In this document: positions 9,006-16,762 of the stretch, piece after piece
How the letters are laid out: every line of letters starts with the position of its first letter
How positions within the stretch are numbered: position 1 is the first letter of the stretch
NCBI GenBank assembly: GCA_963843755.1
Contig: CAWJLS010000005.1
Coordinates: forward strand, 372,001-436,000
Direction: 5' to 3'
From: CAWJLS01 sp963843755
GTDB taxonomy: Bacteria; Acidobacteriota; Thermoanaerobaculia; Multivoradales; DATKCC01
DNA length: 64,000 nt
Notes under the pieces: model-generated
What the model saw: the letters and a program-made list of their open reading frames with translations, nothing else
Database searches by the model: none
What the model was told of the DNA's origin: nothing
Translations under genes and position numbers: made by a program

Positions 9006-9339
9006 GTACTCGATCATCCAGGCCCTGCTCGGCCAGGTCGAGCGCCATGCCCGGGAGCACCGGGCGACGGCCGTCCACCGGCTGCACGTGTCGATCGGCG
9101 AGCTCTCCGGCGTCGAGGTGCCGCTGCTCGAGACCGCGTACACGACCTTCCGCGAGCGCACCATCTGCTCGGCGGCCGATCTCGAGATCCGCGCCGTGCC
9201 GGCGGCCTGGTCGTGCCCGGACTGTTCCCGGGAGATTCCCAAGGGGACCGCGCTGCGGTGCCCCGACTGCGGGTGTCCCGCCCGCCTCACCTGCGGGGAC
9301 GAGATCGTCCTCGATCGGATCGAGATGGAGGTGTCGTGA
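8998..9339 (+). CDS. hypA: Hydrogenase nickel incorporation protein HypA
   Basis: Nickel metallochaperone (113 aa). It begins MHEYSI, so His2 is the nickel ligand. The zinc site is formed by two CxxC pairs: C73/C76 and C88/C91. It acts with the HypB GTPase encoded immediately downstream; its stop overlaps the HypB ATG (TGATG). It overlaps the hybD 3' end. Confidence 0.95.
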   Translation: MHEYSIIQALLGQVERHAREHRATAVHRLHVSIGELSGVEVPLLETAYTTFRERTICSAADLEIRAVPAAWSCPDCSREIPKGTALRCPDCGCPARLTCGDEIVLDRIEMEVS

Positions 9340-10166
9340 TGTGTGACACGTGTGGCTGTGGTGATCCCGAGATCGTCCCCGTCGAGGTGCAGGAGAAGAT
9401 CCTTTCCGACAACGACCACCGCGCCGCCCACAACCGGCAGCATTTCCGGGCCGCAGGCGTCGTGGCGATCAACCTCATGGGCTCGCCCGGGGCGGGCAAG
9501 ACCGCCCTGCTGGAGGCGACCGCGGCGGCTCTCGCAGGCAGGGCAGACAGGGCGGACAGGGCGGCGGAGCGCGGCGGGAGCCCCCTCGGGCCGGGCAGCC
9601 GCCTGGGCGCCGTCTCCGGCGACCTGGCCACCGACCGCGACAGCGCCCGCCTGGAGCGTGCCGGCATCCGCTCGCGCAGCATCACCACCGGCACCGCCTG
9701 CCACCTGGACGCCCGGCTGGTGCACGAGGCGCTCCACCACATGGAGTGGCGCGACCTCGACTACTTCTTCATCGAGAACGTGGGCAACCTGGTCTGCCCG
9801 GCGATCTACGACCTGGGCCAGGAGGCCAACGTGGTCGTCCTGTCGGTGACCGAGGGCGAGGACAAGCCGCTCAAGTACCCGGTCATCTTCCAGAAGGCCG
9901 ACCTGGTGGTGGTGACCAAGACCGACCTGGTGCCGCACCTGCCGGGGATCGATCTCGAGGCGCTGCGGGACAACATCGCCCAGGTGATGCCGACCGACGC
10001 GGTGCTCGAGGTCTCGGCCGTGACCGGTGAGGGGATGGACGCCTGGCTGGGCTGGCTCGGCGTTCAGGGCCTCCGGGCCGGCCGGGCCGGCCGGGTCGAC
10101 CAGGCCGGACGGGTCGACCAGGAGGAGCCCGCGCCCGCGGTCGCCGCCTTCGCCGGAGAGCGGTGA
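9339..10166 (+). CDS. hypB: Hydrogenase nickel incorporation GTPase HypB
   Basis: SIMIBI-class GTPase that drives nickel transfer to the large subunit. The 275-aa protein starts with the metal motif MCDTCGCG, as in E. coli HypB. The P-loop GSPGAGKT is at 48-55, followed by TTGTACHLDA, ENVGNLVCP and TKTDLV (G4). There is no His-rich nickel-storage stretch. Two low-complexity inserts (Arg/Ala/Asp near residue 72 and a Gly/Arg/Asp C-terminal tail) come from short GC-rich repeats. ATG chosen because it gives the conserved Cys motif at the N-terminus. Confidence 0.94.
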   Translation: MCDTCGCGDPEIVPVEVQEKILSDNDHRAAHNRQHFRAAGVVAINLMGSPGAGKTALLEATAAALAGRADRADRAAERGGSPLGPGSRLGAVSGDLATDRDSARLERAGIRSRSITTGTACHLDARLVHEALHHMEWRDLDYFFIENVGNLVCPAIYDLGQEANVVVLSVTEGEDKPLKYPVIFQKADLVVVTKTDLVPHLPGIDLEALRDNIAQVMPTDAVLEVSAVTGEGMDAWLGWLGVQGLRAGRAGRVDQAGRVDQEEPAPAVAAFAGER

Positions 10167-10915
10167 CCATGGACCTCCCGTCGGTCGCCCTGCTGACCAC
10201 GGCCGCGGTCCTCGGCACGGTCCATACCGTCACCGGGCCGGACCACTACATCCCGTTCATCGCCATGGCCCGGGTCCGGGAGTGGTCGACCCTGCGCACC
10301 GTGCTGATCACCTTGGCCTGCGGCGTCGGCCACGTGGGCAGCTCGGTGGTGCTCGGCGCCCTCGGCATCGGCATCGGGATCGCGGTCTCCGACCTCCAGC
10401 TCTTCGAGGGGATGCGGGGCAACCTGGCCGGCTGGCTGCTGCTCGCCTTCGGCCTGGTCTACACCGCCTGGGGGTTGCGGCGGGCGGCGCGCGGGCACAC
10501 CCACAGCCACCTTCACGCCCATGCCGACGGCACCGTCCATCTCCACCGGCACGACCACGAGCCCGCGCACCTGCACGCCCACGCCGGGCCGGAGGCCGCC
10601 GCGCGAGAGGCGGACGGGGCGAGCGGCGGGAAGCCTTCGATCACCCCGTGGGTGCTCTTCGCCATCTTCGTCTTCGGCCCGTGCGAACCGCTCATCCCGG
10701 TGCTCATGGTGCCGGCGGCCCGCGGCAGCTTCTGGCAGGTGGCGGCGGTGACCCTGGTCTTCGGCGCCTGCACCCTGGCGACCATGACCGTGGTGGTGCT
10801 GCTCGGGTTGCGGGGGTTGACCCGGTTGTCGTTCCGGCCGCTCGAGCGGTACTCTCACGCCTTGGCCGGCCTCGCCCTGGTGGCCTGCGGACTGGCGATC
10901 CAGCTCGGTCTGTAG
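10163..10915 (+). CDS. NicO/UreH-like membrane transporter with His-rich loop, probable nickel supply
   Basis: Polytopic membrane protein (250 aa from GTG 10163; ATG at 10169 is the alternative). The first helix contains HTVTGPDH, resembling the HX4DH metal motif of nickel/cobalt permeases. A cytoplasmic or periplasmic loop (about 113-150) has at least ten histidines in HxH pairs (HTHSHLHAHA). A second helix set has FGPCEPLIPVLMVP, typical of UreH/NicO-type proteins. GTGA overlap with hypB ties it to the hydrogenase operon, so nickel import is the natural inference. Direction (import or export) and substrate are not proven. Confidence 0.75.
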   Translation: MTMDLPSVALLTTAAVLGTVHTVTGPDHYIPFIAMARVREWSTLRTVLITLACGVGHVGSSVVLGALGIGIGIAVSDLQLFEGMRGNLAGWLLLAFGLVYTAWGLRRAARGHTHSHLHAHADGTVHLHRHDHEPAHLHAHAGPEAAAREADGASGGKPSITPWVLFAIFVFGPCEPLIPVLMVPAARGSFWQVAAVTLVFGACTLATMTVVVLLGLRGLTRLSFRPLERYSHALAGLALVACGLAIQLGL

Positions 10916-10943
10916 GGGCTCCGGCGCCGGGCCGGCGCGACCG

Positions 10944-11489
10944 ATGCCAGAGCCCGCGAGCCCATCGACCGAAGGCACCTCGCCGACCGAAGCGCCCCCG
11001 CCGGGAATTCTCTGCTGCCGCGACCTGCCGTCCGGCAGCCTGCGGGAGCTCGTGGCCCGCTTCGGCCTCGACCTGGTCGAGGTGGGGGAGGGCGAGCCGA
11101 TCCCCGGCAGCTACTGGGGGGCGCCCGAGGCGGGGATCGTCGGTCACACCCTCTACGTCCGGTCGGACACACCGCTCCATTCGGCCCTCCACGAAGGCTG
11201 CCACCTGATCTGTGCCGACGCGGCTCGGCGGCAGGCGATCGACACCGACGCCGGCGGCACCGATCTCGAGGAGTCCGGGGTCTGCTACCTGCAGATCGTG
11301 CTCGCCGACGAGCTCCCCGGCGCCGGCCGCAACCGTCTCATGGCCGACATGGACGCCTGGGGCTACAGCTTCCGGCTCGGGTCGACCCGGGCGTGGTTCG
11401 AGCGGGACGCGGAGGACGCCGCCGCCTGGCTCCGGACCGAAGGGCTCCTGGACGCCGGCGGCCGGCCGACGTTCCGGGCTCGCCGGTAG
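10944..11489 (+). CDS. Uncharacterised protein with HEGCH motif
   Basis: 181-aa soluble protein, no signal peptide visible. The only striking motif is ALHEGCHLICAD (about residues 80-91), an HExxH-like sequence that could bind zinc or be a degenerate metallopeptidase helix. Cysteines also appear in ILCCRD and GVCYLQ. It lies 28 bases after the transporter gene on the same strand, so it may be cotranscribed with the hydrogenase locus. I do not recognise the family and infer no function. Confidence 0.7.
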   Translation: MPEPASPSTEGTSPTEAPPPGILCCRDLPSGSLRELVARFGLDLVEVGEGEPIPGSYWGAPEAGIVGHTLYVRSDTPLHSALHEGCHLICADAARRQAIDTDAGGTDLEESGVCYLQIVLADELPGAGRNRLMADMDAWGYSFRLGSTRAWFERDAEDAAAWLRTEGLLDAGGRPTFRARR

Positions 11490-11542
11490 GACGCTCCCTT
11501 GTCAGGACGATTCAGGTCCAGGACGACTCAGGAGGACACCCC

Positions 11543-11986
11543 ATGCACCGCGCTTCATCCCGCTCCGTCGCACCGCGCTCCGTCTCACCCCACGCCCTGG
11601 CGGGCGCTCTCGGCCTGGTCGTCCTGGTGGCCCTCGCCGGCAGTCTCGCCGGCTGTGGGGGCTCGCCCGAGGACCGGCTCGACTCGGCGGAGGCGATCGG
11701 CCACGGCCAGCAGCTCTTCGCCATCAACTGCGCCGAGTGCCACGGCAAGCAGGGCGACGGCCAGGGACCTCGCGCGGCGGTCCTGACCAAGCCGCCGACC
11801 GATTTCACCGATCCGGTCTGGCGCGCCGGCGCCCAACCCCAGGCCGTCTTCTCGGCGATCCACCTGGGGGTCCCGGGGACGGCGATGCCGGCCTGGCCGG
11901 CGTTCACCGAGCAGGAGACCTGGGACCTGGTGGCCTACGTCTTGTCGCTCGCGAACCAGGGAGGGAGCGCCGGGGGCGGGCGATGA
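11543..11986 (+). CDS. c-type cytochrome lipoprotein (single haem)
   Basis: 147-aa exported monohaem cytochrome. The start at 11543 follows AGGAGGA. A hydrophobic signal segment ends in the lipobox LAGSLAGC (Cys about 38), predicting a lipid anchor. The haem motif CAECH is at about 63-67, with GQQLFAINCAECHG typical of cytochrome c class I, and a downstream Met (GTAMPAWP) as probable sixth ligand. Its stop overlaps the next ATG. The redox partner is unknown. Confidence 0.88.
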   Translation: MHRASSRSVAPRSVSPHALAGALGLVVLVALAGSLAGCGGSPEDRLDSAEAIGHGQQLFAINCAECHGKQGDGQGPRAAVLTKPPTDFTDPVWRAGAQPQAVFSAIHLGVPGTAMPAWPAFTEQETWDLVAYVLSLANQGGSAGGGR

Positions 11987-12624
11987 GCGCCCCGGTACGG
12001 GCCGTGCGTCGCCCTCAGGGCATGAACGACCGAGCCAAACACTTCACCCTGTGCGCTCTGGCGGTGGGCTGCCTGGTCGCCCTGGCCTCGGGCGTACGCG
12101 CCGCGCCGGAGGAGGCCGGGGAAATGACGACGAAAGCCGACGCAGGTCTCACCCTCACGAGCACCGCGTTCTCCGGCGGAGCGCGGATTCCGCAAGTTCA
12201 CGCCTACGCTCCGGAGGGGAAGAACGTCTCGCCTGCCCTCGCCTGGAGCGGAGCGCCGCCCGGAACGGAGGCGCTGGCGCTGATCGTCGACGACCCGGAC
12301 GCGCCGCGGGCCGACCCGTGGGTCCACTGGGTGGTCTACGCGATCCCCGCCGGGGCGACGGAGATCCCCCAGGGGGCGTCCTCGGGGAGCGGCAAGCTCT
12401 CCCGGCCCGCCGGCGCGCGCGAGGGGAAGAACGATTTCGGCGAGGCCGGCTGGGGCGGTCCGCTGCCGCCCAAGGGGCACGGAACGCACCACTACCACTT
12501 CGTGCTCTACGCCCTGGATGCGCCGCTCGGCCTGGCCGCCGGCGCGTCGAAGACCGAGCTGCTCGACGCCATGGCCGGTCACGTGCTGGCGCGGGCGGAG
12601 CTGGTCGGCACCTACAGCCGGTAG
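11983..12624 (+). CDS. YbhB/YbcL-family PEBP-like protein, exported
   Basis: Phosphatidylethanolamine-binding-protein-like fold of the bacterial YbhB/YbcL type. Diagnostic motifs: SPALAWSGAP, LIVDDPDAP, WVHWVVYAIP and GTHHYHFVLYALD, which surround the anion-binding pocket. The start at 11983 overlaps the cytochrome stop (ATGA). A second in-frame ATG at 12022 would give a cleaner signal peptide (hydrophobic LCALAVGCLVALASG, then AxA). Length is 213 or 200 aa. Biological role of this family is unclear. Confidence 0.87.
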   Translation: MSAPVRAVRRPQGMNDRAKHFTLCALAVGCLVALASGVRAAPEEAGEMTTKADAGLTLTSTAFSGGARIPQVHAYAPEGKNVSPALAWSGAPPGTEALALIVDDPDAPRADPWVHWVVYAIPAGATEIPQGASSGSGKLSRPAGAREGKNDFGEAGWGGPLPPKGHGTHHYHFVLYALDAPLGLAAGASKTELLDAMAGHVLARAELVGTYSR

Positions 12625-12636
12625 GTTCGCTCCTGG

Positions 12637-13011
12637 TCAGCGCTTGTGGGCGACGAAGTCGATCTCGACCAGCGCGCCCTTGGGCAGGCTGGCGACCTCG
12701 ACCGTCGAGCGGGCCGGGCGGTGGTCGCCCATGGCCTGGCCGTAGAGCTCGTTGAGCACCGGGAAGTCGCCCATGTCGGTCAGGTAGATGGTGGTCTTGA
12801 GCACGTCGCCGAAGGTGCAGCCGGCGGCGGCGAGCACCTGGGAGAGGTTGGCCAGCACCTGCTCGACCTGGGCGGTGAAACCGTCGGCGAGCTCGCCGGT
12901 GGCCGGGTCGATACCGACCTGGCCGGAGGTGAACACCAGGTCACCGAGGGAGACGGCCTGGGAGTAGGGGCCGAGGGCCTTCGGTGCGTCGTCGGAGTGG
13001 TGGAAGTCCAT
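12637..13011 (-). CDS. ridA: RidA family enamine/imine deaminase
   Basis: 124-aa cytosolic protein that hydrolyses reactive enamine/imine intermediates from PLP enzymes. It has GPYSQAV near the start, FTSGQVGIDP, and a C-terminal block ARSTVEVASLPKGALVEID containing the arginine and glutamate of the RidA active site. The ATG follows AGGAGA. The 3' end is 12 bases from the convergent PEBP gene. It lies downstream of hpt on the same strand (38-base gap). Confidence 0.93.
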   Translation of the reverse strand: MDFHHSDDAPKALGPYSQAVSLGDLVFTSGQVGIDPATGELADGFTAQVEQVLANLSQVLAAAGCTFGDVLKTTIYLTDMGDFPVLNELYGQAMGDHRPARSTVEVASLPKGALVEIDFVAHKR

Positions 13012-13049
13012 GGCAGGGTCTCCTGGGCCGGATCTGGAAGTGGGTCTAC

Positions 13050-13598
13050 TCACACGTCCCGCACGATGCCGACGTAGGGCAGGTTGCGCCAGCGCTCGTC
13101 GAAGTCGAGGCCGTAGCCGACCACGAAAACGTTTTCGATCGAGAACCCCAGGTAGTCGATCAGCACGTCGACCTCCCGCCGGTCGGGCTTGTCGAGCAGC
13201 GAGCACAGGCGCAGGCTCTTCGGCCGGCGCAGGCGGAGCATGGCGAGGATGGTGTTGAGGGTGTTGCCGGTGTCGACGATGTCCTCGACCAGCAGCACGT
13301 GGCGGTCGCGCAGCGACAGGTCGACGTCCCGCTTGACCACGACCTCACCCGGGGTCGTGGACGAGCCGTAGCTCGAGGTCTGGAAGAAGTCGACCGTGAC
13401 CGGCATCGGCAGGTGGCGGACCAGGTCGACCATGAAGAAGACCGAGCCCTTGAGGATGCCGAGGCAGACGAGCTCCTCGTCCTCCGGGTAGTCGCGGGCG
13501 ATCTCTGCGGCGAGCTCCTCGATCCGGGCGGTGATCACCTCCGCGGAGAGGAGTGTTTCGGGACGGGTGGAATCGTTCGAGCTCGGCATGGCGTACAA
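13050..13598 (-). CDS. hpt: Hypoxanthine phosphoribosyltransferase
   Basis: Purine salvage enzyme converting hypoxanthine/guanine to IMP/GMP. The PRPP-binding motif VLLVEDIVDTGNTL and the flexible-loop region FFQTSSYGSS are plain, and LGILKGSVFF is the N-terminal substrate motif. The 182-aa frame starts at MYAMPSS; the second Met at 13589 would give 179 aa, close to the family length, and may be the true start. Purine nucleoside phosphorylase, the upstream salvage enzyme, is encoded nearby at 15165-16022. Confidence 0.94.
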   Translation of the reverse strand: MYAMPSSNDSTRPETLLSAEVITARIEELAAEIARDYPEDEELVCLGILKGSVFFMVDLVRHLPMPVTVDFFQTSSYGSSTTPGEVVVKRDVDLSLRDRHVLLVEDIVDTGNTLNTILAMLRLRRPKSLRLCSLLDKPDRREVDVLIDYLGFSIENVFVVGYGLDFDERWRNLPYVGIVRDV

Positions 13599-13640
13599 TC
13601 CGGGTCAAGTTTTTTTGGCCGACGTCCCGAGCTCGACACC

Positions 13641-13964
13641 ATGTCCGTCCAAGAGATCCAGCGGCTCCATGGCCGCTACACCGACCTTTCGAACCGGTTC
13701 CGCTCGGCGTGGGCGTTCAATCAGTACCTGGAAAGCCTCCACAAGGTCTTCACGGACGAGGAGCGGGTCGATGCGGGGGGCGAGTTCCAGGAGGTCTATG
13801 CGACGCTGAAGGCGATCTCCGGGCGGCTGGGCGAGGCGGACGTGGCGTCGCTCGAACAGGCGCTCGACGCCATCGGCCTCCGGCTCGAAGAGCTGACTTC
13901 CGCGCTGGTGGCGGAGGATAGCAGAGTCCCCCGGAGACCGTCCGCCAGTTCTTCCACCGGGTGA
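13641..13964 (+). CDS. Uncharacterised protein, N-terminal fragment (apparent frameshift)
   Basis: 107-aa frame beginning MSVQEIQRLHGRY. The first ~94 residues look like ordinary helical coding sequence. The last dozen (PRRPSASSSTG) look like out-of-frame translation. At 13928-13932 there is a CCCCC run. Adding one C would pass directly into the 13961-15181 frame through PETVRQFFHRVKNQG. The two frames are therefore probably one ~513-aa gene split by an indel. The alternative is two genes overlapping as GTGA. No family recognised. Confidence 0.6.
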   Translation: MSVQEIQRLHGRYTDLSNRFRSAWAFNQYLESLHKVFTDEERVDAGGEFQEVYATLKAISGRLGEADVASLEQALDAIGLRLEELTSALVAEDSRVPRRPSASSSTG

Positions 13965-15181
13965 AGAACCAGGGCGACAACCTGCTCACCCAACTGGTCA
14001 AGTTCTACGTCTACGTCGCCGACGGCGAGCCGTGGCCCGAAGATCGGCTCGACAAGGTCGACTTCCTGCTGACGCGGATCGCGGGCGACCGGGACGACAC
14101 CGGGCGCTTCACCTTGATCGAGCGCGGCCGGCTGCGGGAGGTGATCACCGGCCTGTGGAGCCTGCTCGACGCCGCCGACCCGCGGAGCGACCTGGTGGAG
14201 CGGTCGACCGAAGCGATCCGCGGTCTGCGTGAAGGGGTGACGGCCGTCACCGGCCTCGACGAGCTCAACGAGCGCCGGATCGTGCCCCGGTACCGGGAGC
14301 TCAAGCACCGCCTGGACCGCTACCTCTTCCACCCGAAGATCCTGGTGGAGCTGCTGGAGACGAACCTGACGTTCAAGAACGTCATCCGCCAGCTCTACAG
14401 CGTCGAGGAGCGCCGCATCACCGCCGAGTACCAGCGGGTCTTCGACCTCGAGCGGGAGGTCGTGGTCGACGACGACCTGGGGGACGAGCTCAACCGGTTC
14501 CGCACGGAGGTGGAGGCGTTCGAGCGCCGCCTCCAGGACGACGACGTCAAGCTGGATGAGCTGGCGCGGCTGCGCACCCAGGTCCGGTCGCTGTCGGCGC
14601 GCCTTGCCGAGCGCAGCCGCCAGTCCGGCGCGGGCGTCCTCGAAGGGGGGCCGCCGCCGGTCGAGGACGACGACCTGGTGTCGGTGGACGAGGTCCTGGC
14701 CGAGCCGCTGGAGCGCGTGTGCTCGGCGCTCGACGAGACCGATCCGGAGATGGCGCCGGCGCGGGTCGTGTTGATGTCCTCGATCTACCCGCTGCGGCTG
14801 GAGCCGCGGGAGGTGGTGGCCCGCCGGCGGCTGGTCCAGGGAGGACAGGAGCGCGACGGCGTGACGGGGCTGGACCTCGAGCGGACGATCCTCGAAGCGG
14901 CGGCGCTGCGCCTGGTGATCAACGAGCAGGTGGAGGAGATCCGGGCGCTGCTGGACGAGACGTCGGTGACCGGCAACGCGCCGGTGTTCGCCCGGTCGCG
15001 CAAGTCGCTGCGGCTGGCGGCAGGCTACGTCGCCCGGCTGGACGACGCCATGCAGCAGGCGCTGCTCCACGGGCACACGGCCGAGGCCCAGGCGCTCCTG
15101 GTGCTGCGCATGCGCCTGCTGCGCGACTACACCGGCGGCTGGCTGCTGGTGGTCAAGCCGCTCATCAACCGCGGCTCCTGA
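13961..15181 (+). CDS. Uncharacterised helical protein, main part of the split gene
   Basis: 406 aa from GTG 13961, but its frame is open back only to 13922 and conserved-looking coding sequence begins before the GTG. That supports fusion with the frame at 13641. The protein is rich in charged amphipathic helices (ERRITAEYQRVFDLEREV; ERRLQDDDVKLDELARLR), with no signal peptide, membrane helix or catalytic motif. The 3' end overlaps the convergent nucleoside phosphorylase by 17 bases. Function unknown. Confidence 0.7.
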   Translation: MKNQGDNLLTQLVKFYVYVADGEPWPEDRLDKVDFLLTRIAGDRDDTGRFTLIERGRLREVITGLWSLLDAADPRSDLVERSTEAIRGLREGVTAVTGLDELNERRIVPRYRELKHRLDRYLFHPKILVELLETNLTFKNVIRQLYSVEERRITAEYQRVFDLEREVVVDDDLGDELNRFRTEVEAFERRLQDDDVKLDELARLRTQVRSLSARLAERSRQSGAGVLEGGPPPVEDDDLVSVDEVLAEPLERVCSALDETDPEMAPARVVLMSSIYPLRLEPREVVARRRLVQGGQERDGVTGLDLERTILEAAALRLVINEQVEEIRALLDETSVTGNAPVFARSRKSLRLAAGYVARLDDAMQQALLHGHTAEAQALLVLRMRLLRDYTGGWLLVVKPLINRGS

Positions 15182-16022
15182 CCAGCTCGTCGGCCGTCAG
15201 CAGCGCGCTGAGCAGCCGCCGGACACCGCCGGCCGCGTGGCGTCCCGCCTCCAGCACCTCGTCGTGGGAGAGGCTCTCTTCCGCGACGCCGGCCCCCAGG
15301 TTGCTGACCAGCGACAGCACCATGCAGCGCAGCCCCATGTGCCGCGCCGCGATCACCTCGAGCACCGTCGACATGCCGGCCAGGTGCGCCCCCATGCCGG
15401 CGAGCATCCGCACCTCGGCCGGGGTCTCGTAGCTCGGTCCGGCGAGCCCGGCGTAGACCCCGGAGCCGAGCGCGATCCCCAGCTCCTCACCCAGCCGGCC
15501 GGCGAGCGCCCGGAGGTCCGGGTCGTAGGCGTTGCCCATGTCGGGGAAGCGCGGCCCCCACTCTTCGGGCAGATGGCCGCGGAGCGGGTTGAGACCGGTC
15601 AAGTTGAGGTGGTCCTCGACCAGGGTGAGGCTCCCCGGCGGCCGGGCCGGGGTCAGGCCGCCGGCCGCGTTGCTCATGATCAGCACCCGGGCGCCGAGGC
15701 GCGCGGCCAGGCGGACCGGGAAGACGGTCTGGAACGGGTCGTAGCCCTGGTAGGAGTGCAGCCGGCCCCGGAAGTAGACCACCGGCCGGTCCGGCCGTGG
15801 GGCGAGCATGTCGACCTCGAGCGGGTGGCCGGTGACGGCGTGGATAGGGAAGGGGAGGAGCTGGGCGAGCGGTAGCGGACCGTGGGTGGCGGGCCCCAGG
15901 TCGACGGCCAGGCCGGAGCCGGAGACGACGGCGACCTCGGGCCGCGGCCAGCCGCGGGCGTCCCAGGCGGTGACGGCGTCGTCGAGGGAGCGGAGCTGTT
16001 CGGGGGTGACTGGGGTGGTCAT
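15165..16022 (-). CDS. Purine nucleoside phosphorylase (trimeric type)
   Basis: Phosphorolysis of purine nucleosides to free base and ribose-1-phosphate. The 285-aa protein has SGSGLAVD (phosphate loop), TGHPLEVD, SNAAGGLTP, GPSYETPAEVRML and GMSTVLEVIAARHMG. The late VLSLVSNLGAG carries Asn at the base-recognition position, which favours 6-oxopurines (inosine, guanosine). ATG at 16022 gives the usual short N-terminus. Together with Hpt it forms a purine-salvage pair. A TACAAT box lies 9 bases upstream and no Shine-Dalgarno is visible. Confidence 0.93.
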   Translation of the reverse strand: MTTPVTPEQLRSLDDAVTAWDARGWPRPEVAVVSGSGLAVDLGPATHGPLPLAQLLPFPIHAVTGHPLEVDMLAPRPDRPVVYFRGRLHSYQGYDPFQTVFPVRLAARLGARVLIMSNAAGGLTPARPPGSLTLVEDHLNLTGLNPLRGHLPEEWGPRFPDMGNAYDPDLRALAGRLGEELGIALGSGVYAGLAGPSYETPAEVRMLAGMGAHLAGMSTVLEVIAARHMGLRCMVLSLVSNLGAGVAEESLSHDEVLEAGRHAAGGVRRLLSALLTADELVRSRG

Positions 16023-16031
16023 GGCGGGGGG

Positions 16032-16037
16032 ATTGTA
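16032..16037 (-). promoter_or_regulatory. TACAAT -10 box of purine nucleoside phosphorylase
   Basis: Perfect TAnnnT hexamer within GCTACAAT, 9 bases before the ATG. No -35 and no Shine-Dalgarno are evident, so transcription would start at or within a few bases of the ATG (leaderless, inferred). Confidence 0.45.
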
Positions 16038-16506
16038 GCGGGCTGGTGTTGCGATGGGGTGGGGGGCTGCCGGAGCGTCCTGGAGCGAGGGTCTCGGAGG
16101 GGACGGCGGGAGAGCTGGAGGGTTGGGAGCCAAACTCCCGCCTCGTTGGCGTCCGCGTCGGGCCAGGAGGGCTGCTCAACGGCCATCGCGGACGCGGCCG
16201 CCAGCGCCCCTCGACGACCCTCCCTCCCGGACGCTCTCACGCGGACCGTTCGTCCCCCCCGCCCCGGACCACGAGATGGAAGAGAGAGGACGGGGCCGGG
16301 ACGTGGTGTCCCTCGTTTCCCAAGAGAGGAAGACGGATCGGGGGTCAGGGGACGAGCTTGTTGCTCAGCGTTCTTCATTCCCAGGCCGCCGTTCCTTCTT
16401 CTCCTTTTCCCCCGTGCAGCGGGACGACACGGCTCATTCGACGACGACTCCCAGGATTGGTCTCCACCAGAGGACGTCGAGCGGAGGTTGGCAGACGGTG
16501 GATCGG

Positions 16507-16671
16507 GGAGCCGTTCGGACGGCCCCCGTAGGAGGTGGCTGACGGACGCGCCCGCGAGAGCGTCTGAGCATCCCGTGGTGCACACGCGCGTCCGTCAACC
16601 AGGTGCGCGATCAGCCCCCAACGCCGACCGGCGCGCGCCGTGCCTCCCGAGGGGGCCGTCCGAACGGCTCC
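16507..16671. repeat. Nested inverted repeats (21-bp perfect outer arms, ~15-bp inner arms)
   Basis: Outer arms at 16507-16527 and 16651-16671 are perfect reverse complements (GGAGCCGTTCGGACGGCCCCC and its complement, one base over 20). Inner arms at 16537-16551 (GGCTGACGGACGCGC) and 16586-16600 match at 14 of 15 positions. The element could fold as a long hairpin or cruciform just before lysS. It may be a structured RNA, a palindromic mobile-element remnant, or a nucleoid or regulatory site. Confidence 0.7.
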
Positions 16672-16747
16672 TGGCGAACCTCTCGATCCCTGCCTCAGAT
16701 CGATCGCTCGACTCCCCTCCGGCCTGCTTCGCGGCCTCCAGTTCCGC

Positions 16748-16753
16748 TACACT
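16748..16753 (+). promoter_or_regulatory. TACACT -10 box of lysS
   Basis: TAnnnT hexamer in GCTACACT, 9 bases before the lysS ATG, with no Shine-Dalgarno between. Predicted leaderless start. Confidence 0.4.
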
Positions 16754-16762
16754 CCCCATTCC

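Larger units (their letters stand above)
16023..16762. other. 740-base intergenic region with no convincing gene
   Basis: Several frames are open here on both strands, but their translations are Arg/Pro/Ser-rich, mutually overlapping and lack any recognisable motif, as expected from GC-rich noncoding DNA. The region has purine- and pyrimidine-rich blocks (16270-16420) unlike neighbouring genes. It also holds a small hairpin pair (GCGTCCGCG at ~16149, CGCGGACGC at ~16186) and the nested inverted repeats at 16507-16671. Confidence 0.6.

Noticed and set aside
13611..13617. Seven-T run as an intrinsic terminator
   Set aside because: No stable hairpin precedes it and it lies between divergent genes, where a promoter is expected.
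16046..16542. Several ~160-codon frames in the lysS upstream gap
   Set aside because: Three or more overlap in different phases and on both strands, all Arg/Ser/Pro-rich, with no motif or Shine-Dalgarno.
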